Source of the DNA: Caballeronia peredens
Lineage (GTDB): Bacteria; Pseudomonadota; Gammaproteobacteria; Burkholderiales; Burkholderiaceae
Length of the DNA: 64,000 nt
Direction of reading: 5' to 3'
NCBI GenBank assembly: GCA_001544595.2
Contig: FCOH02000004.1
Coordinates: forward strand, 310,001 to 374,000
Shown: one piece after another, positions 27,726 to 37,543 of the stretch
How the letters are laid out: each line of letters starts with the position of its first letter
Position numbering within the stretch: position 1 is the stretch's first letter
Notes under the pieces: model-generated
Database searches by the model: none
Seen by the model: the letters and a program-made list of their open reading frames with translations, nothing else
Told to the model about the DNA's origin: nothing
Made by a program: the position numbers and the translations under genes

Positions 27726-28982
27726 ATGACCACTGACTCCAACGCTTCCTCCGCGCCCGGCGCGCCAAGCTTTCCGATCACCGACGAAGTGAAGAACGCG
27801 CTCGCCGTCGCCAAGCGGGGCTGCGACGAACTGCTGATCGAGGACGAGTTCGCGCAGAAGCTCGCGAGGAGCGCCGCGACGGGCAAGCCGCTGCGCATCA
27901 AGCTCGGTCTCGATCCGACCGCGCCGGACATTCACATCGGCCATACGGTCGTGCTGAACAAGATGCGCCAGTTGCAGGATCTCGGCCATCAGGTCATCTT
28001 CCTGATCGGCGATTTCACCTCGCTGATCGGCGATCCGTCCGGCCGCAACGCGACGCGCCCGCCGCTCACGCGCGAGCAGATCGAAAACAACGCGAAGACG
28101 TATTTCGAGCAGGCGTCGCTCGTGCTCGATCGCGAAAAAACCGAAATCCGCTACAACAGCGAATGGTCGATGCCGCTCGGCGCCGACGGCATGATCAAGC
28201 TCGCGTCGCGCTACACGGTCGCGCGCATTCTGGAGCGCGAGGACTTCACCAAGCGCTTCCAGAGCGGCGTGCCGATTTCGATCCACGAATTCCTGTACCC
28301 GCTGATGCAGGGCTACGATTCCGTCGCGCTGAATTCGGACCTCGAACTCGGCGGTACGGATCAGAAGTTCAACTTGCTCGTCGGCCGCGAATTGCAGAAG
28401 CAATACGGCCAGGAACAGCAGTGCATTCTCACGATGCCGCTGCTCGAAGGCCTCGACGGCGTCGAGAAAATGTCGAAGTCGAAGAACAACTACGTCGGCA
28501 TCAGCGAAAAGCCGACCGAGATGTTCGGCAAGCTTATGAGCATCTCCGACACCTTGATGTGGCGCTACTTCGAGCTGCTGTCGTTCCGCAGCATCGGGGA
28601 GATCGCGGGCTTCCGTCAGGAAACCGAAAACGGGCGCAATCCGCGCGACTTCAAGGTGATGCTCGCGCAGGAAATCGTCGCGCGTTTCCATTCGCCGGCG
28701 GATGCCGAGCGCGCGCTCGAAGATTTCAATCATCGCGCGAAGGGCGGCGTGCCGGACGACATTCCTTCGGTGACGCTCGCGGGCGCGCCGCTCGCGATCG
28801 GCCAGTTGCTCAAGCAGGCGGGACTCGTGCCGTCGACGAGCGAGGCGCTGCGCAATATCGAGCAAGGCGGCGTGAAGATCGACGGCGCGACCGTGTCTGA
28901 CAAAGGCCTGAAGATCGAGGCGGGCGAGTTCGTCGTGCAGGTGGGCAAGCGCCGCTTCGCGCGCGTCACGCTGACCGCCTGA
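27726..28982 (+). CDS. tyrS: Tyrosine--tRNA ligase
   Basis: A 418-residue class I tRNA synthetase. The HIGH motif appears as HIGHTVV at about residue 72 and KMSKS at about 248 ([13 protein letters not shown]). A C-terminal S4-like RNA-binding domain covers roughly 350-418 ([20 protein letters not shown]). It is followed by dtd after only four bases; Dtd removes D-tyrosine from tRNA, so the pairing is functionally sensible. Confidence 0.97.
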   Translation: MTTDSNASSAPGAPSFPITDEVKNALAVAKRGCDELLIEDEFAQKLARSAATGKPLRIKLGLDPTAPDIHIGHTVVLNKMRQLQDLGHQVIFLIGDFTSLIGDPSGRNATRPPLTREQIENNAKTYFEQASLVLDREKTEIRYNSEWSMPLGADGMIKLASRYTVARILEREDFTKRFQSGVPISIHEFLYPLMQGYDSVALNSDLELGGTDQKFNLLVGRELQKQYGQEQQCILTMPLLEGLDGVEKMSKSKNNYVGISEKPTEMFGKLMSISDTLMWRYFELLSFRSIGEIAGFRQETENGRNPRDFKVMLAQEIVARFHSPADAERALEDFNHRAKGGVPDDIPSVTLAGAPLAIGQLLKQAGLVPSTSEALRNIEQGGVKIDGATVSDKGLKIEAGEFVVQVGKRRFARVTLTA

Positions 28983-28986
28983 GCCG

Positions 28987-29445
28987 ATGATCGCGCTCAT
29001 TCAGCGTGTGAAGCGCGCCGATGTGCGCGTGGGCGAGCGCGTGACCGGCGCGATCGACGCGGGCCTGCTTGCGCTGGTGTGCGCCGAGCGCGGCGACAAC
29101 GAAGCCGCCGCCGACAAACTCCTCGCGAAGATGCTCGCGTACCGTGTGTTCAGCGACGCCGCCGGCAAGATGAATTTGTCCGTGTCGAACATGGACGGCG
29201 CGGGACGCGCGGGCGGCGTGCTGCTGGTGTCGCAATTCACGCTCGCCGCCGATACGTCGAGCGGCCTGCGCCCGAGCTTCACGCCCGCCGCGCCGCCCGA
29301 CGAAGGCAAGCGGCTCTTCGACTACTTCGTCGGCCAGGCACGCGCGAAGCACCCGGTCGTCGAGACGGGCGAGTTCGGCGCGGAGATGCAGGTATCGCTC
29401 GTGAACGACGGGCCCGTTACATTCTGGCTGCAAGTGCGGCCCTGA
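28987..29445 (+). CDS. dtd: D-aminoacyl-tRNA deacylase
   Basis: A 152-residue homodimeric enzyme that hydrolyses D-amino acids from mischarged tRNA. The conserved [12 protein letters not shown] (with the SQ of the active site) and the Gly-cisPro motif in [11 protein letters not shown] are present. The gene sits between tyrS and a phosphatase gene in one probable operon. Confidence 0.96.
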   Translation: MIALIQRVKRADVRVGERVTGAIDAGLLALVCAERGDNEAAADKLLAKMLAYRVFSDAAGKMNLSVSNMDGAGRAGGVLLVSQFTLAADTSSGLRPSFTPAAPPDEGKRLFDYFVGQARAKHPVVETGEFGAEMQVSLVNDGPVTFWLQVRP

Positions 29446-29458
29446 GTTCTGGAAACCC

Positions 29459-30109
29459 ATGACGACCCAAGTCCTGTTCATTCGACACGGCGAAACCGAC
29501 TGGAATCGCATCAAGCGCATTCAGGGGCATATCGACATTCCGCTTTCGGAGCACGGCTTCCTGCAAGCGGAGCAGCTCGGGCAGCGTCTCGCGCGAGAAG
29601 GGCGTATCGATGCCGTGTATTCGAGCGACCTGCAACGCGCGCAGCAGACGGCGCGCCCTTTCGCGGACGCGCTCGGTCTCGAAGTGCGTGTGTCGAACGG
29701 CTTGCGCGAGCGGTTCTACGGCGCGTTTCAGGGCCACGACAGCGACGAGATCAACGACAAATTCCCCGCGGAATATGTCGAATGGCAGACGCGCGATCCG
29801 GGATTCGCGCCGCCCGGCGACGGTGAATCGCAGCGCGTGTTCTATCACCGCGTCGTACACGCGATGGAGCCGGTCGTAGCGGCTCATCCGAACGGGCGCA
29901 TCGCGGTGGTGGCGCATGGCGGCGTGCTGGATTGCGTCTACCGCTTCGCAATGAAGCTGCCGCTTCAGGAGCCGCGCAACTGGCCGCTGCTCAATTGCAG
30001 CATCAACGTGGTGGACTACAGGAACGGTGGCGCGGCGGTCGTTTCATGGGGCGACATCGCGCATCTTTCCACCGATACCGACGACGACAATCTCCGCAAG
30101 CGCGCCTGA
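29459..30109 (+). CDS. Histidine phosphatase family protein (GpmB-like)
   Basis: A 216-residue phosphoglycerate mutase-like enzyme. The phosphohistidine motif LFIRHGETDWN is at residues 6-16 and the second histidine in VVAHGGVLD near 148. It is usually annotated as phosphoglycerate mutase GpmB, but most relatives act as phosphatases (for example on alpha-ribazole phosphate), so the substrate is open. It lies 13 bases after dtd and its stop nearly meets that of ruvB. Confidence 0.9.
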   Translation: MTTQVLFIRHGETDWNRIKRIQGHIDIPLSEHGFLQAEQLGQRLAREGRIDAVYSSDLQRAQQTARPFADALGLEVRVSNGLRERFYGAFQGHDSDEINDKFPAEYVEWQTRDPGFAPPGDGESQRVFYHRVVHAMEPVVAAHPNGRIAVVAHGGVLDCVYRFAMKLPLQEPRNWPLLNCSINVVDYRNGGAAVVSWGDIAHLSTDTDDDNLRKRA

Positions 30110-30110
30110 G

Positions 30111-31172
30111 TTAGCTGCTGCTCGTATCCCACAAATCGCGGATCGGGCCGGCATCGGGCGCCGCGATGCCGAAGTGGCGATACGTCAGCATGGTCGCGAC
30201 ACGGCCGCGCGGCGTGCGCTGCAGGAAACCTTGCTGGATCAGGTACGGCTCCAGCACGTCTTCGATCGTGTCGCGCTCCTCGCCGATGGCCGCAGCCAGA
30301 TTGTCCACCCCGACGGGGCCGCCATCGAATTTGTGCAGGATCGCTTCGAGCAACTTGCGGTCCATCAGATCGAAACCGACCGGATCGACGTCGAGCATTT
30401 TGAGCGCTTTGTCGGCGACATCGGCGGTGATCATGCCGTCCGCCTTCACTTCGGCGTAATCGCGCACGCGCCGCAGCAGACGATTCGCGATACGAGGCGT
30501 GCCGCGCGAACGCTTCGCGATTTCCAGCGCGCCTTCGGGCACGATCTCCGCCTTCAACAGCGACGCCGAACGCGCGACGATGCGCGCCAGTTCGCTCGCG
30601 TTATAGAACTCGAGCCGCGACACGATGCCGAAGCGGTCGCGCAGCGGATTCGTCAGCATGCCCGCGCGCGTGGTCGCGCCGACGAGCGTGAACGGCTGCA
30701 GATCCAGCTTCACGCTGCGCGCGGCCGGTCCTTCGCCGATCATGATGTCGATCTGATAGTCCTCGAGCGCCGGGTACAGGATTTCCTCGACGACCGGCGA
30801 CAGGCGGTGAATCTCGTCGATGAACAGCACGTCGTTCGCTTCGAGATTGGTGAGCAGCGCGGCGAGATCGCCCGCGCGCTCGAGCACCGGCCCCGACGTC
30901 TGCCGCAGATTGACGCCCATTTCCCGCGCGATGATATGCGCGAGCGTCGTCTTGCCGAGGCCCGGCGGGCCGAATAGCAGCACGTGATCGAGCGCTTCCG
31001 AGCGGCGCTTGGCCGCTTCGATGAAGATTTCGAGCTGACCGCGCACTTTTTCCTGGCCGACGTATTCGTCGAGCTGGCGCGGACGCAGCGCGCGCTCGAA
31101 CGCTTCCTCGTTAGGCGAGACGGGCGTGGCCGAAATGATGCGCTCGGCGGCGAGTTTGTCGGTTTCGATCAT
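30111..31172 (-). CDS. ruvB: Holliday junction branch migration ATPase RuvB
   Basis: A 353-residue AAA+ motor that drives branch migration with RuvA. Walker A is GPPGLGKTT, Walker [10 protein letters not shown], sensor 1 GATTRAGML, and the arginine finger region follows; the winged-helix tail ends with [17 protein letters not shown]. In this genome ruvB is separated from ruvA by a gene on the opposite strand, unlike the usual adjacent ruvAB. Confidence 0.97.
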   Translation of the reverse strand: MIETDKLAAERIISATPVSPNEEAFERALRPRQLDEYVGQEKVRGQLEIFIEAAKRRSEALDHVLLFGPPGLGKTTLAHIIAREMGVNLRQTSGPVLERAGDLAALLTNLEANDVLFIDEIHRLSPVVEEILYPALEDYQIDIMIGEGPAARSVKLDLQPFTLVGATTRAGMLTNPLRDRFGIVSRLEFYNASELARIVARSASLLKAEIVPEGALEIAKRSRGTPRIANRLLRRVRDYAEVKADGMITADVADKALKMLDVDPVGFDLMDRKLLEAILHKFDGGPVGVDNLAAAIGEERDTIEDVLEPYLIQQGFLQRTPRGRVATMLTYRHFGIAAPDAGPIRDLWDTSSS

Positions 31173-31292
31173 GGGTCGATTGTACAGCGAGGTGTCGTGC
31201 GGGAAAGCTGGCCGAACGGGCTAGTGGTACAGAGCGTGTTTCAGCGGCAGAGTCAGCGCGTTCAAACGACGCTGAATGCAAGCAATGATGAC

Positions 31293-31736
31293 ATGCCGCT
31301 CTATCAAAACGGCCTCCCTCTGGTTCGGGCGAACCTGGAAGAATTGCATCGTGGCGGACGCGTTATGACGGTTGCCATCGGACGGCTGACGAATGTGCAG
31401 CACGAAACCATCAACCTGCATCGAAGGACTTACGAACTGCCGCCTTTGGCAGATCCGGAAGTCGTGTTCGTCGGCAGGCACCTGCATGACAGCCGGATCG
31501 TGCGCGACAAATACACCATCGACGACGTGCTCGTGCAGATCGCGAGCGCCCTCGATGCACACTCGGTCGTGGTTTCGTCGCGCAAAATGACGGCGCTAGA
31601 CAGCCTCGGGTGTCGCGCGGACGGGTACGGCAATCTGGTGCGCGATCGCGCGATTTTGGAACTGACGCAGCGAAAGCCGCGCGCCGAGTTATTTTCGGTG
31701 ATACCGAAGGGCGACTTATATAAACCACGCAGATGA
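31293..31736 (+). CDS. Hypothetical protein between ruvB and ruvA
   Basis: A 147-residue protein read against the ruv genes. It has no signal peptide or membrane segment. Notable parts are GGRVMTVAIGRLTNVQHETI, the stretch VFVGRHLHDSRIVRDKYTID, and a basic C-terminal half with LTQRKPRAELFSVIPKGD. I do not recognise a domain, but the residue mix and conserved-looking blocks are those of a real protein. The start is the ATG at 31293; the frame stays open upstream over the ruvB 5' end, and no clear ribosome site is seen. GC is lower than in the neighbours, which hints at later insertion. Confidence 0.65.
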   Translation: MPLYQNGLPLVRANLEELHRGGRVMTVAIGRLTNVQHETINLHRRTYELPPLADPEVVFVGRHLHDSRIVRDKYTIDDVLVQIASALDAHSVVVSSRKMTALDSLGCRADGYGNLVRDRAILELTQRKPRAELFSVIPKGDLYKPRR

Positions 31737-31745
31737 TGAAAAGAA

Positions 31746-31767
31746 AAGGCCGCTCGAAAGCGGCCTT
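31746..31767 (+). terminator. Hairpin after the hypothetical gene
   Basis: AAGGCCGCT (31746-31754) and AGCGGCCTT (31759-31767) form a perfect 9-bp stem with a CGAA loop nine bases after the stop. No T-run follows on the plus strand, while TTTTC follows on the minus strand, so it may act more on transcripts from ruvA. Confidence 0.55.
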
Positions 31768-31880
31768 GGATGCTTCGAAGCACTCGCCCGGGTAACGAAC
31801 CACGTCCGGCGCACCAGTGCTACGGAACCGATACTAACATCTTTGGGCGACGGCGTGCGCGCCCCATCCACGACGCATCA

Positions 31881-32462
31881 TCACCCCTTCGACAACGCCT
31901 TCAACGCCATCTTGATCCCCTCCGAAACGCCCGTTCCCGCCGGCACGTTCTTGATCGCGGCGAGCGCTTCCTTCTCCGAATAGCCGAGCGCGAGCAGCGC
32001 ATTGAGGATGTCGGACGCGTGATCCGACTGCGACGCCGCGCTCGCCATCGCGCCGAGGTCCGCGCCGAGCTTGCCTTTGAGTTCGAGCAGCAGGCGCTCC
32101 GCCGTCTTCTTGCCGATGCCCGGCACGCGCGTGAGCCGCGCGGCGTCCTGCGTCGTGACCGTCTGCGAGAGTTCCTGCACGCTCATGCCCGACAGCACGG
32201 CCAGCGCCATGCGCGCGCCGATGCCGCTGATCTTCAGCAATTCGCGAAACGTCGCGCGTTCCTGCGACGTGAGAAAGCCGTACAGCAGATGCGCGTCCTC
32301 GCGCACGATCAACTGTGTGAGCAGAATCACTTTCTCGCCGGTGTTCGGCAGGTTGTAGAACGTGCTCATCGGCACGTCGATTTCGTAGCCGACGCCGTTG
32401 CAGTCGACGAGTAAATGCGGCGGATTTTTTTCCAGCAGAACGCCGGCGATGCGACCGATCAT
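31881..32462 (-). CDS. ruvA: Holliday junction DNA helicase subunit RuvA
   Basis: A 193-residue junction-binding protein. It starts [12 protein letters not shown] with the OB fold, has two helix-hairpin-helix motifs ([18 protein letters not shown] and [20 protein letters not shown]), and ends with the RuvB-binding domain. It follows ruvC by 24 bases in one transcription unit. Confidence 0.97.
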   Translation of the reverse strand: MIGRIAGVLLEKNPPHLLVDCNGVGYEIDVPMSTFYNLPNTGEKVILLTQLIVREDAHLLYGFLTSQERATFRELLKISGIGARMALAVLSGMSVQELSQTVTTQDAARLTRVPGIGKKTAERLLLELKGKLGADLGAMASAASQSDHASDILNALLALGYSEKEALAAIKNVPAGTGVSEGIKMALKALSKG

Positions 32463-32486
32463 GTGTGTTAGCCGAGAGAAATGTAA

Positions 32487-33029
32487 TTAGCCGATGAGCC
32501 GCCCGCGCCGCACGCGCAAGCCCTTCTTCGCGAGCGACGGCGCGATGCCGCCCAGCGTCGCGAGCCCGGTGCCGCCGTGCGCGTGGCAGATGGCCATGCC
32601 GAGCGCGTCGGCGGCGTCGGTGCTCGGCACGCCCGAGAGGCTCAGCAGACGCACGACCATCTGCTGCATCTGTTCCTTGGTCGCGCGCCCGTAGCCCACG
32701 ACCGCCTGCTTCAATTGCAGCGCGGTGTATTCGGCCACCGGCACGCCGCTCGCGACGAGCCCGCAAATCGCCGCGCCGCGCGCCTGGCCGAGCAGAAGTG
32801 TCGATTGCGGATTCACGTTCACGAAGACTTTTTCGATCGCGGCCTGATCCGGATTGTGCTGCGCGATGAGCGTCGAGATGCCTTTGAAGATCGTGTTGAG
32901 GCGCGAGGGCAGATCGGCGTCGGCCGTCTTGATGACGCCGCTCGTCACGTAATTGAGCGTGTGTCCGCTCATGTCGATGATGCCGAAGCCCGTCACGCGC
33001 AGGCCGGGGTCGATGCCTAGGATTCTCAT
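32487..33029 (-). CDS. ruvC: Crossover junction endodeoxyribonuclease RuvC
   Basis: A 180-residue resolvase that nicks Holliday junctions. The first catalytic aspartate is in ILGIDPGLR (residue 7), a glutamate in [11 protein letters not shown] near 67, and the final acidic pair in [16 protein letters not shown] near 140. It is the first gene of the ruvC-ruvA unit. Confidence 0.97.
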   Translation of the reverse strand: MRILGIDPGLRVTGFGIIDMSGHTLNYVTSGVIKTADADLPSRLNTIFKGISTLIAQHNPDQAAIEKVFVNVNPQSTLLLGQARGAAICGLVASGVPVAEYTALQLKQAVVGYGRATKEQMQQMVVRLLSLSGVPSTDAADALGMAICHAHGGTGLATLGGIAPSLAKKGLRVRRGRLIG

Positions 33030-33071
33030 TCGTCGTGTGGATGCGTTCCGGCTCGGGCAGTCGATGAAATC

Positions 33072-33110
33072 AAAAAGGCCTGCTTGCGCCGTTGGAGCGC
33101 AAGCAGGCCC
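33072..33110 (-). terminator. Rho-independent terminator of purH
   Basis: GGCCTGCTTGCGC (33077-33089) and GCGCAAGCAGGCC (33097-33109) form a perfect 13-bp stem. Read on the minus strand it is followed by TTTTTG, placing it just after the purH stop and separating it from ruvC. Confidence 0.92.
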
Positions 33111-33132
33111 ATATTAAATGAAGCAAGCGCGA

Positions 33133-34698
33133 TTAATGACGGAAATGGCGCGTACCGGTGACGATCATCGCGACATTGTGTTCGTCGGCGGCGGCGATCA
33201 CTTCGTCGTCGCGCATGGAGCCGCCCGGCTGGATCACGCAGGTCGCGCCCGCGTTCACGACCACATCGAGGCCATCGCGGAACGGGAAAAACGCGTCCGA
33301 CGCCACCGCCGAGCCGTTCAGCGTCAGGCCGGCGTTCTGCGCCTTGATGCCCGCGATGCGCGCCGAATCCACGCGGCTCATCTGGCCCGCGCCGACGCCG
33401 AGCGTCATGCCGCCGCCGCAGAACACGATCGCGTTCGACTTCACGAACTTCGCCACGCGCCACGCGAACATCAGGTCGTCCATTTCCTTCGGCGTCGGAT
33501 GGCGCTTGGTCACGACGCGCAGTTCGTGCGGCTGCACGTTCTTCGCATCGAGCGATTGCACCAGCAGCCCGCCGCCGACGCGCTTCAGGTCGAACGTGTT
33601 GTGCCCGTCGCCGAGCGCGATCTGCAGGAGACGCACGTTCTGCTTCGCCGCGAACACCGCGCGCGCCGCCTCGCTGAACGACGGCGCGATCAGCACTTCG
33701 ACGAACTGCTTCGCGACGGCCTGCGCCGCCGCTTCGTCGACTTCGCGATTGAACGCGATGATGCCGCCGAACGCGGACGTCGGATCCGTCTGGAAAGCCT
33801 TCGCGTACGCTTCGGCCGCATTCGCGCCCAGCGCCACGCCGCACGGATTCGCGTGCTTGATGATGACGCAGGCCGGCGCGTCGAACGTCTTCACGCATTC
33901 CCACGCGGCGTCCGAATCGGCGATGTTGTTGTACGACAGTTCCTTGCCCTGCAGCTGCTCGTAGTTCGCGAGCGCGCCGGCGGGCACGGAAAGGTCGCGG
34001 TAGAACGCCGCGCTCTGATGCGGGTTCTCGCCGTAGCGCAGGTCCTGCACCTTGTCGAACGCGAGGTTGAGCGTGGCCGGATACGTGTTGCGGCTCGAGT
34101 GCCGCAGCTCTTCGGTGAGGCTCGTCAGATAGTTGGTGATCGCGCCGTCGTACTGCGCCGTGTGCGCGAACACTTTGGTCGCGAGGCGGAAGTTCGTCTC
34201 GTAGCCGACGGCATTGCCGTTCGCGCGCATTTCGTCGAGCACGGCGGCGTAGTCGGCCGGGTCGACGATCACGGTCACGTCGCGATGATTCTTCGCCGCC
34301 GAGCGCAGCATGGTCGGCCCGCCGATATCGATGTTTTCGATCGCATCTTCCAGCGAGCACTCTTCCTTCGACACCGTCTGCACGAACGGATACAGATTCA
34401 CGACCAGCAGATCGATGGTCGGAATGTCGTGCTTTTCCAGCGCGGCCATGTGCTCGGGCAAATCGCGGCGCGCGAGAATGCCGCCGTGAACCTTCGGATG
34501 CAGCGTCTTCACGCGGCCATCGAGCATTTCCGGAAAGCCGGTGTAGTCGGCGACCTCCGTGACGGACAGACCCGCGTCGGCGAGCAGTTTCGCCGTGCCG
34601 CCGGTCGAGAGGATCCTGACGCCGAGCGCCGACAGCGATTTGGCGAAATCGACGATGCCGGATTTGTCGGAAACGGAAATGAGCGCTTGCTTGATCAT
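33133..34698 (-). CDS. purH: Bifunctional AICAR transformylase / IMP cyclohydrolase
   Basis: A 521-residue enzyme for the last two steps of IMP synthesis. The N-terminal IMP cyclohydrolase domain starts [20 protein letters not shown] and has [11 protein letters not shown] and [12 protein letters not shown]; the transformylase part contains [13 protein letters not shown] and KHANPCGVA with the catalytic Lys-His. The ATG at 34698 is used, three codons inside the longest frame. It is downstream of fis on the same strand. Confidence 0.97.
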   Translation of the reverse strand: MIKQALISVSDKSGIVDFAKSLSALGVRILSTGGTAKLLADAGLSVTEVADYTGFPEMLDGRVKTLHPKVHGGILARRDLPEHMAALEKHDIPTIDLLVVNLYPFVQTVSKEECSLEDAIENIDIGGPTMLRSAAKNHRDVTVIVDPADYAAVLDEMRANGNAVGYETNFRLATKVFAHTAQYDGAITNYLTSLTEELRHSSRNTYPATLNLAFDKVQDLRYGENPHQSAAFYRDLSVPAGALANYEQLQGKELSYNNIADSDAAWECVKTFDAPACVIIKHANPCGVALGANAAEAYAKAFQTDPTSAFGGIIAFNREVDEAAAQAVAKQFVEVLIAPSFSEAARAVFAAKQNVRLLQIALGDGHNTFDLKRVGGGLLVQSLDAKNVQPHELRVVTKRHPTPKEMDDLMFAWRVAKFVKSNAIVFCGGGMTLGVGAGQMSRVDSARIAGIKAQNAGLTLNGSAVASDAFFPFRDGLDVVVNAGATCVIQPGGSMRDDEVIAAADEHNVAMIVTGTRHFRH

Positions 34699-34732
34699 GA
34701 TGAACACTGAAACCGAAAAGGGAACCCAGGCC

Positions 34733-34756
34733 GGACCGGGGCGCGCGCCCCGGTCC
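34733..34756. repeat. 24-bp perfect palindrome between fis and purH
   Basis: The sequence GGACCGGGGCGC is followed directly by its reverse complement, giving a self-complementary 24-mer a few bases after the fis stop. There is no T-run on either side. It is probably a stem at the end of the dusB-fis transcript. Confidence 0.6.
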
Positions 34757-34762
34757 GATGAA

Positions 34763-34996
34763 TCAAATCAATCCGTGCTGCTGAAGCTTCTTGCGTAGCG
34801 TGTTGCGGTTGATGCCGAGATATTCGGCTGCGAGCGACTGGTTTCCGCCCGCCTGCTCGAGCACCACTTCGAGCATGGGTTTTTCCACGCACGAAATCAC
34901 CATGTCATACACGTCGTGCGGGTTGGAGCCGTCCAGATCCTGAAAATAGTTGTCGAGGCTCTGGCGGACGCATTGTTCGATGTTATGTCTGCTCAT
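34763..34996 (-). CDS. fis: DNA-binding protein Fis
   Basis: A 77-residue Fis-family nucleoid protein, shorter at the N-terminus than E. coli Fis (98 residues), as usual in beta-proteobacteria. The C-terminal helix-turn-helix is [20 protein letters not shown]. The ATG at 34996 (MSRHNIEQC) overlaps the dusB stop by four bases, giving the classic dusB-fis operon with coupled translation. Confidence 0.94.
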   Translation of the reverse strand: MSRHNIEQCVRQSLDNYFQDLDGSNPHDVYDMVISCVEKPMLEVVLEQAGGNQSLAAEYLGINRNTLRKKLQQHGLI

Positions 34997-36087
34997 GCGG
35001 CAATTAGTCGGTCTGTCGTGTTGTTGAGCCCGCCGCACGATTCTTCTTCAGCCGCATCGTCCGCGTCGCCGCTCTCGTCGACGTAGACGAGACGGTCGGA
35101 CAACGCCTTTTGCGCGTCGAAGAATTCGTTCACAGCGAGCAATTGTTCTTTGGTCGTGTCGAGCGTATTCATCCGGTGCCGGAAGGTGCCGGCGCCGGAA
35201 AGGCCGCGAGTGTACCAGCCGATGTGCTTGCGCGCAGTCCGAACGCCCGTGAATTCCCCGTAGAAGGCGTAGTGATCTTCCAGGTGCTCGTTCATCACCT
35301 GCTGGATCTCGTCGATGCGCGGCGGCGGCAGGCGCTCGCCCGTGTTCAGAAAATGCTCGATTTCGCGGAACAGCCACGGGCGCCCCTGCGCCGCGCGACC
35401 GATCATGATGGCGTCGGCGCCGGTTGCGGCGAGCACGACGCGTGCTTTTTCCGGCGACGTGATGTCGCCGTTCGCCACCACCGGAATCCCGACCGACGCC
35501 TTCACCGCCGCGATGGTTTCGTACTCCGCGTCGCCCTTGTAGAGATCGGCGCGCGTGCGACCGTGCACGGTGAGCATCGAGATGCCCGCGTCCTCGGCGA
35601 TTTTCGCGATCGAAAGCGCGTTGCGGTTCTCGCGATTCCACCCCGTGCGAATCTTGAGCGTGACGGGCACGGCGTCCGGACCCACGCCGACCGCCTGCAC
35701 CACCGCCTCGACGATGCGCGCGACGAGCGGCTCGTTCTGCAGCAACGCCGAGCCCGCCGCGACATTGCACACCTTCTTGGCCGGGCAGCCCATGTTGATG
35801 TCGATGATCTGCGCGCCGTTCGCGACGTTGTGACGGGCGGCTTCCGCGAGCATCTGCGGATCGGCGCCCGCTATCTGCACCGAGATCGGTTCGACTTCGC
35901 CCGCGTGATTGGCGCGGCGCATGGTCTTCTCGCTCTTCCACAACTGCGCGTTCGACGCCACCATCTCCGAGACCGCGTAGCCCGCGCCCATGCGCTTGCA
36001 GAGCTGCCGGAACGGGCGGTCGGTGACGCCTGCCATCGGGGCGACGAACAGGTTATTGCGCAGGACGTGTGGACCGATGGTGAGCAT
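34993..36087 (-). CDS. dusB: tRNA-dihydrouridine synthase B
   Basis: A 364-residue FMN enzyme that reduces uridine in the tRNA D-loop. The start FVAPMAGVTDRPFRQLCKR, the NMGCPAKKV motif with the catalytic cysteine near residue 100, and the VHGRTR and ANGDI motifs are all present. It is slightly longer than E. coli DusB because of an acidic C-terminal tail. It is the first gene of dusB-fis. Confidence 0.96.
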   Translation of the reverse strand: MLTIGPHVLRNNLFVAPMAGVTDRPFRQLCKRMGAGYAVSEMVASNAQLWKSEKTMRRANHAGEVEPISVQIAGADPQMLAEAARHNVANGAQIIDINMGCPAKKVCNVAAGSALLQNEPLVARIVEAVVQAVGVGPDAVPVTLKIRTGWNRENRNALSIAKIAEDAGISMLTVHGRTRADLYKGDAEYETIAAVKASVGIPVVANGDITSPEKARVVLAATGADAIMIGRAAQGRPWLFREIEHFLNTGERLPPPRIDEIQQVMNEHLEDHYAFYGEFTGVRTARKHIGWYTRGLSGAGTFRHRMNTLDTTKEQLLAVNEFFDAQKALSDRLVYVDESGDADDAAEEESCGGLNNTTDRLIAA

Positions 36088-36307
36088 GAAGGCTAAAGGA
36101 TCCGCGCGCTCGGACGCGGCCGGAATGCGGCCGCGCGCCAGTCAGGCGGATGCAACGTTTCTGAAGGGGAAACCGCTATTTTAACGCGAAGCGCGTGCTG
36201 AATTTAAGAGCAATCGCGTGCAAGTCATTAAATCTTCTATGAAAGGACGAGCGTTCATAGAGGATAACTCCTCGCTGCTGCGCGCCGGCGACGCGCCGCG
36301 ACGCGTT

Positions 36308-37543
36308 CTAGCGCCGCTGGCCGAACATCATCTGGCGGGCGAGCGCGGTCTTGACCGGCGGCAGAAATTCGAGCGCTGTCAGGGCGAGACCGCGCATGGC
36401 GGCGAGCGGCGGAAAGTCCACGGTGAAGAGACGCGCGAGCGTGTCGGTGGCGCCGATCGTCAGGCGGCGATCGAGCGCGCGGCGCTGGGCGAAGCGCGCG
36501 AGCGCGAGCGGGCGCGGACCGTCGGCGGAAAGAGCGTCGGTCAGCGCGAGGGCGTCGCGCAGGCCGAGATTGAGCCCTTGACCCGCGACCGGATGCAGCG
36601 TTTGCGCCGCATTGCCGATCGCCACGGTGCGCCGGTCGACGAGCACGTCGAGCGCCGACAGCCCGAGCGGGAACGCCGCGCGCCCGGCGATGCGCGTGAA
36701 GCGGCCCATGCGCGTGCCGAAGGCGGCGCCGAGTTCGGCGAGGAATGCGTCGTCGTCGAGTTGCATGCGGCGCGCGGCTTCGTCCGGCGAGCAGCACCAG
36801 ACGAGCGCGTAGTCCGCGTGACGCGGGCCGCCGCACGGCAGGAGCGCGATCGGTCCTTCGCGCGTGAAGCGCTCCCACGCGACGTTCGCCCGCGGATCGG
36901 AGACGCTCACGGTGCCGACGATCGCTGTCTGCCCGTAATCGCGTGCGCGGCGCTCGGTTGGCGTTGCATCGTCGCTGCGCTGATAAAGACCGCCTTCCGC
37001 GTTCACCAACACTTTGACGCGGATCGTGCGTTCGCCGCCCGCGGATTGCAGCGGCAGGGTGATGCCTTCGTGATCCTGCAGCGGCGCGAGGGCCGACGTG
37101 TTCGTGAGCCAGTCGACGTCGGTGGCGCGCACGGCCTCGGCGAGCGCGCCGACGAGCGAGCCGTAGCGTGCCACGTAGCCCAGTTCGGGCAATTCGTGCT
37201 CGTCGTGCTCGATCAGCGTGCGGCCGAAGTGCCCGCGCTGCGACACGTGGATGCGGCGGATCGGCGTGGCGTCGCCGGGAAAGCCGAGCGGCTGGAGCAT
37301 CACGCGGCTGCCGTGCGACAACGCGATCGCGCGCGGATCGCTGGCGGCGGCCTCGGGCGTGCGCGCGTCGATCAGCGCGACCGACATTCGCGACGTCGCG
37401 CTGCGCCGCGCGAGCCAGCCGGCGAGCGCGAGCCCGACCGGTCCCGCGCCGACGACGGCGATGTCGTAGTCGAAATGCGCTTGCGGCGCGTCGGTTGTCG
37501 GGTCGCTCATCGCGTCGGGTACTTCCATCATTCGCTCAGTCAT
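36308..37543 (-). CDS. ubiH: FAD-dependent ubiquinone biosynthesis hydroxylase (UbiH family)
   Basis: A 411-residue flavoprotein monooxygenase of the UbiH/UbiF/VisC group, which hydroxylates the ubiquinone ring. The dinucleotide motif VVGAGPVGLALAGW is near residue 30, DPRAIALSHGS follows, and the second FAD motif is GNAAQTLHPVAGQGLNLGLRDA. Starts at 37543, 37531, 37528 and 37510 are all possible; the last gives a 400-residue protein closest to the family length. It overlaps the pepP stop by eight bases, the same pepP-ubiH order as in E. coli. Confidence 0.88.
   Translation of the reverse strand: MTERMMEVPDAMSDPTTDAPQAHFDYDIAVVGAGPVGLALAGWLARRSATSRMSVALIDARTPEAAASDPRAIALSHGSRVMLQPLGFPGDATPIRRIHVSQRGHFGRTLIEHDEHELPELGYVARYGSLVGALAEAVRATDVDWLTNTSALAPLQDHEGITLPLQSAGGERTIRVKVLVNAEGGLYQRSDDATPTERRARDYGQTAIVGTVSVSDPRANVAWERFTREGPIALLPCGGPRHADYALVWCCSPDEAARRMQLDDDAFLAELGAAFGTRMGRFTRIAGRAAFPLGLSALDVLVDRRTVAIGNAAQTLHPVAGQGLNLGLRDALALTDALSADGPRPLALARFAQRRALDRRLTIGATDTLARLFTVDFPPLAAMRGLALTALEFLPPVKTALARQMMFGQRR

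Noticed and set aside
31746..31840. A possible tRNA after the hypothetical gene, because of paired GC blocks
   Set aside because: The only stable structure is a simple hairpin; no cloverleaf, T-loop or CCA-adjacent stem can be drawn.
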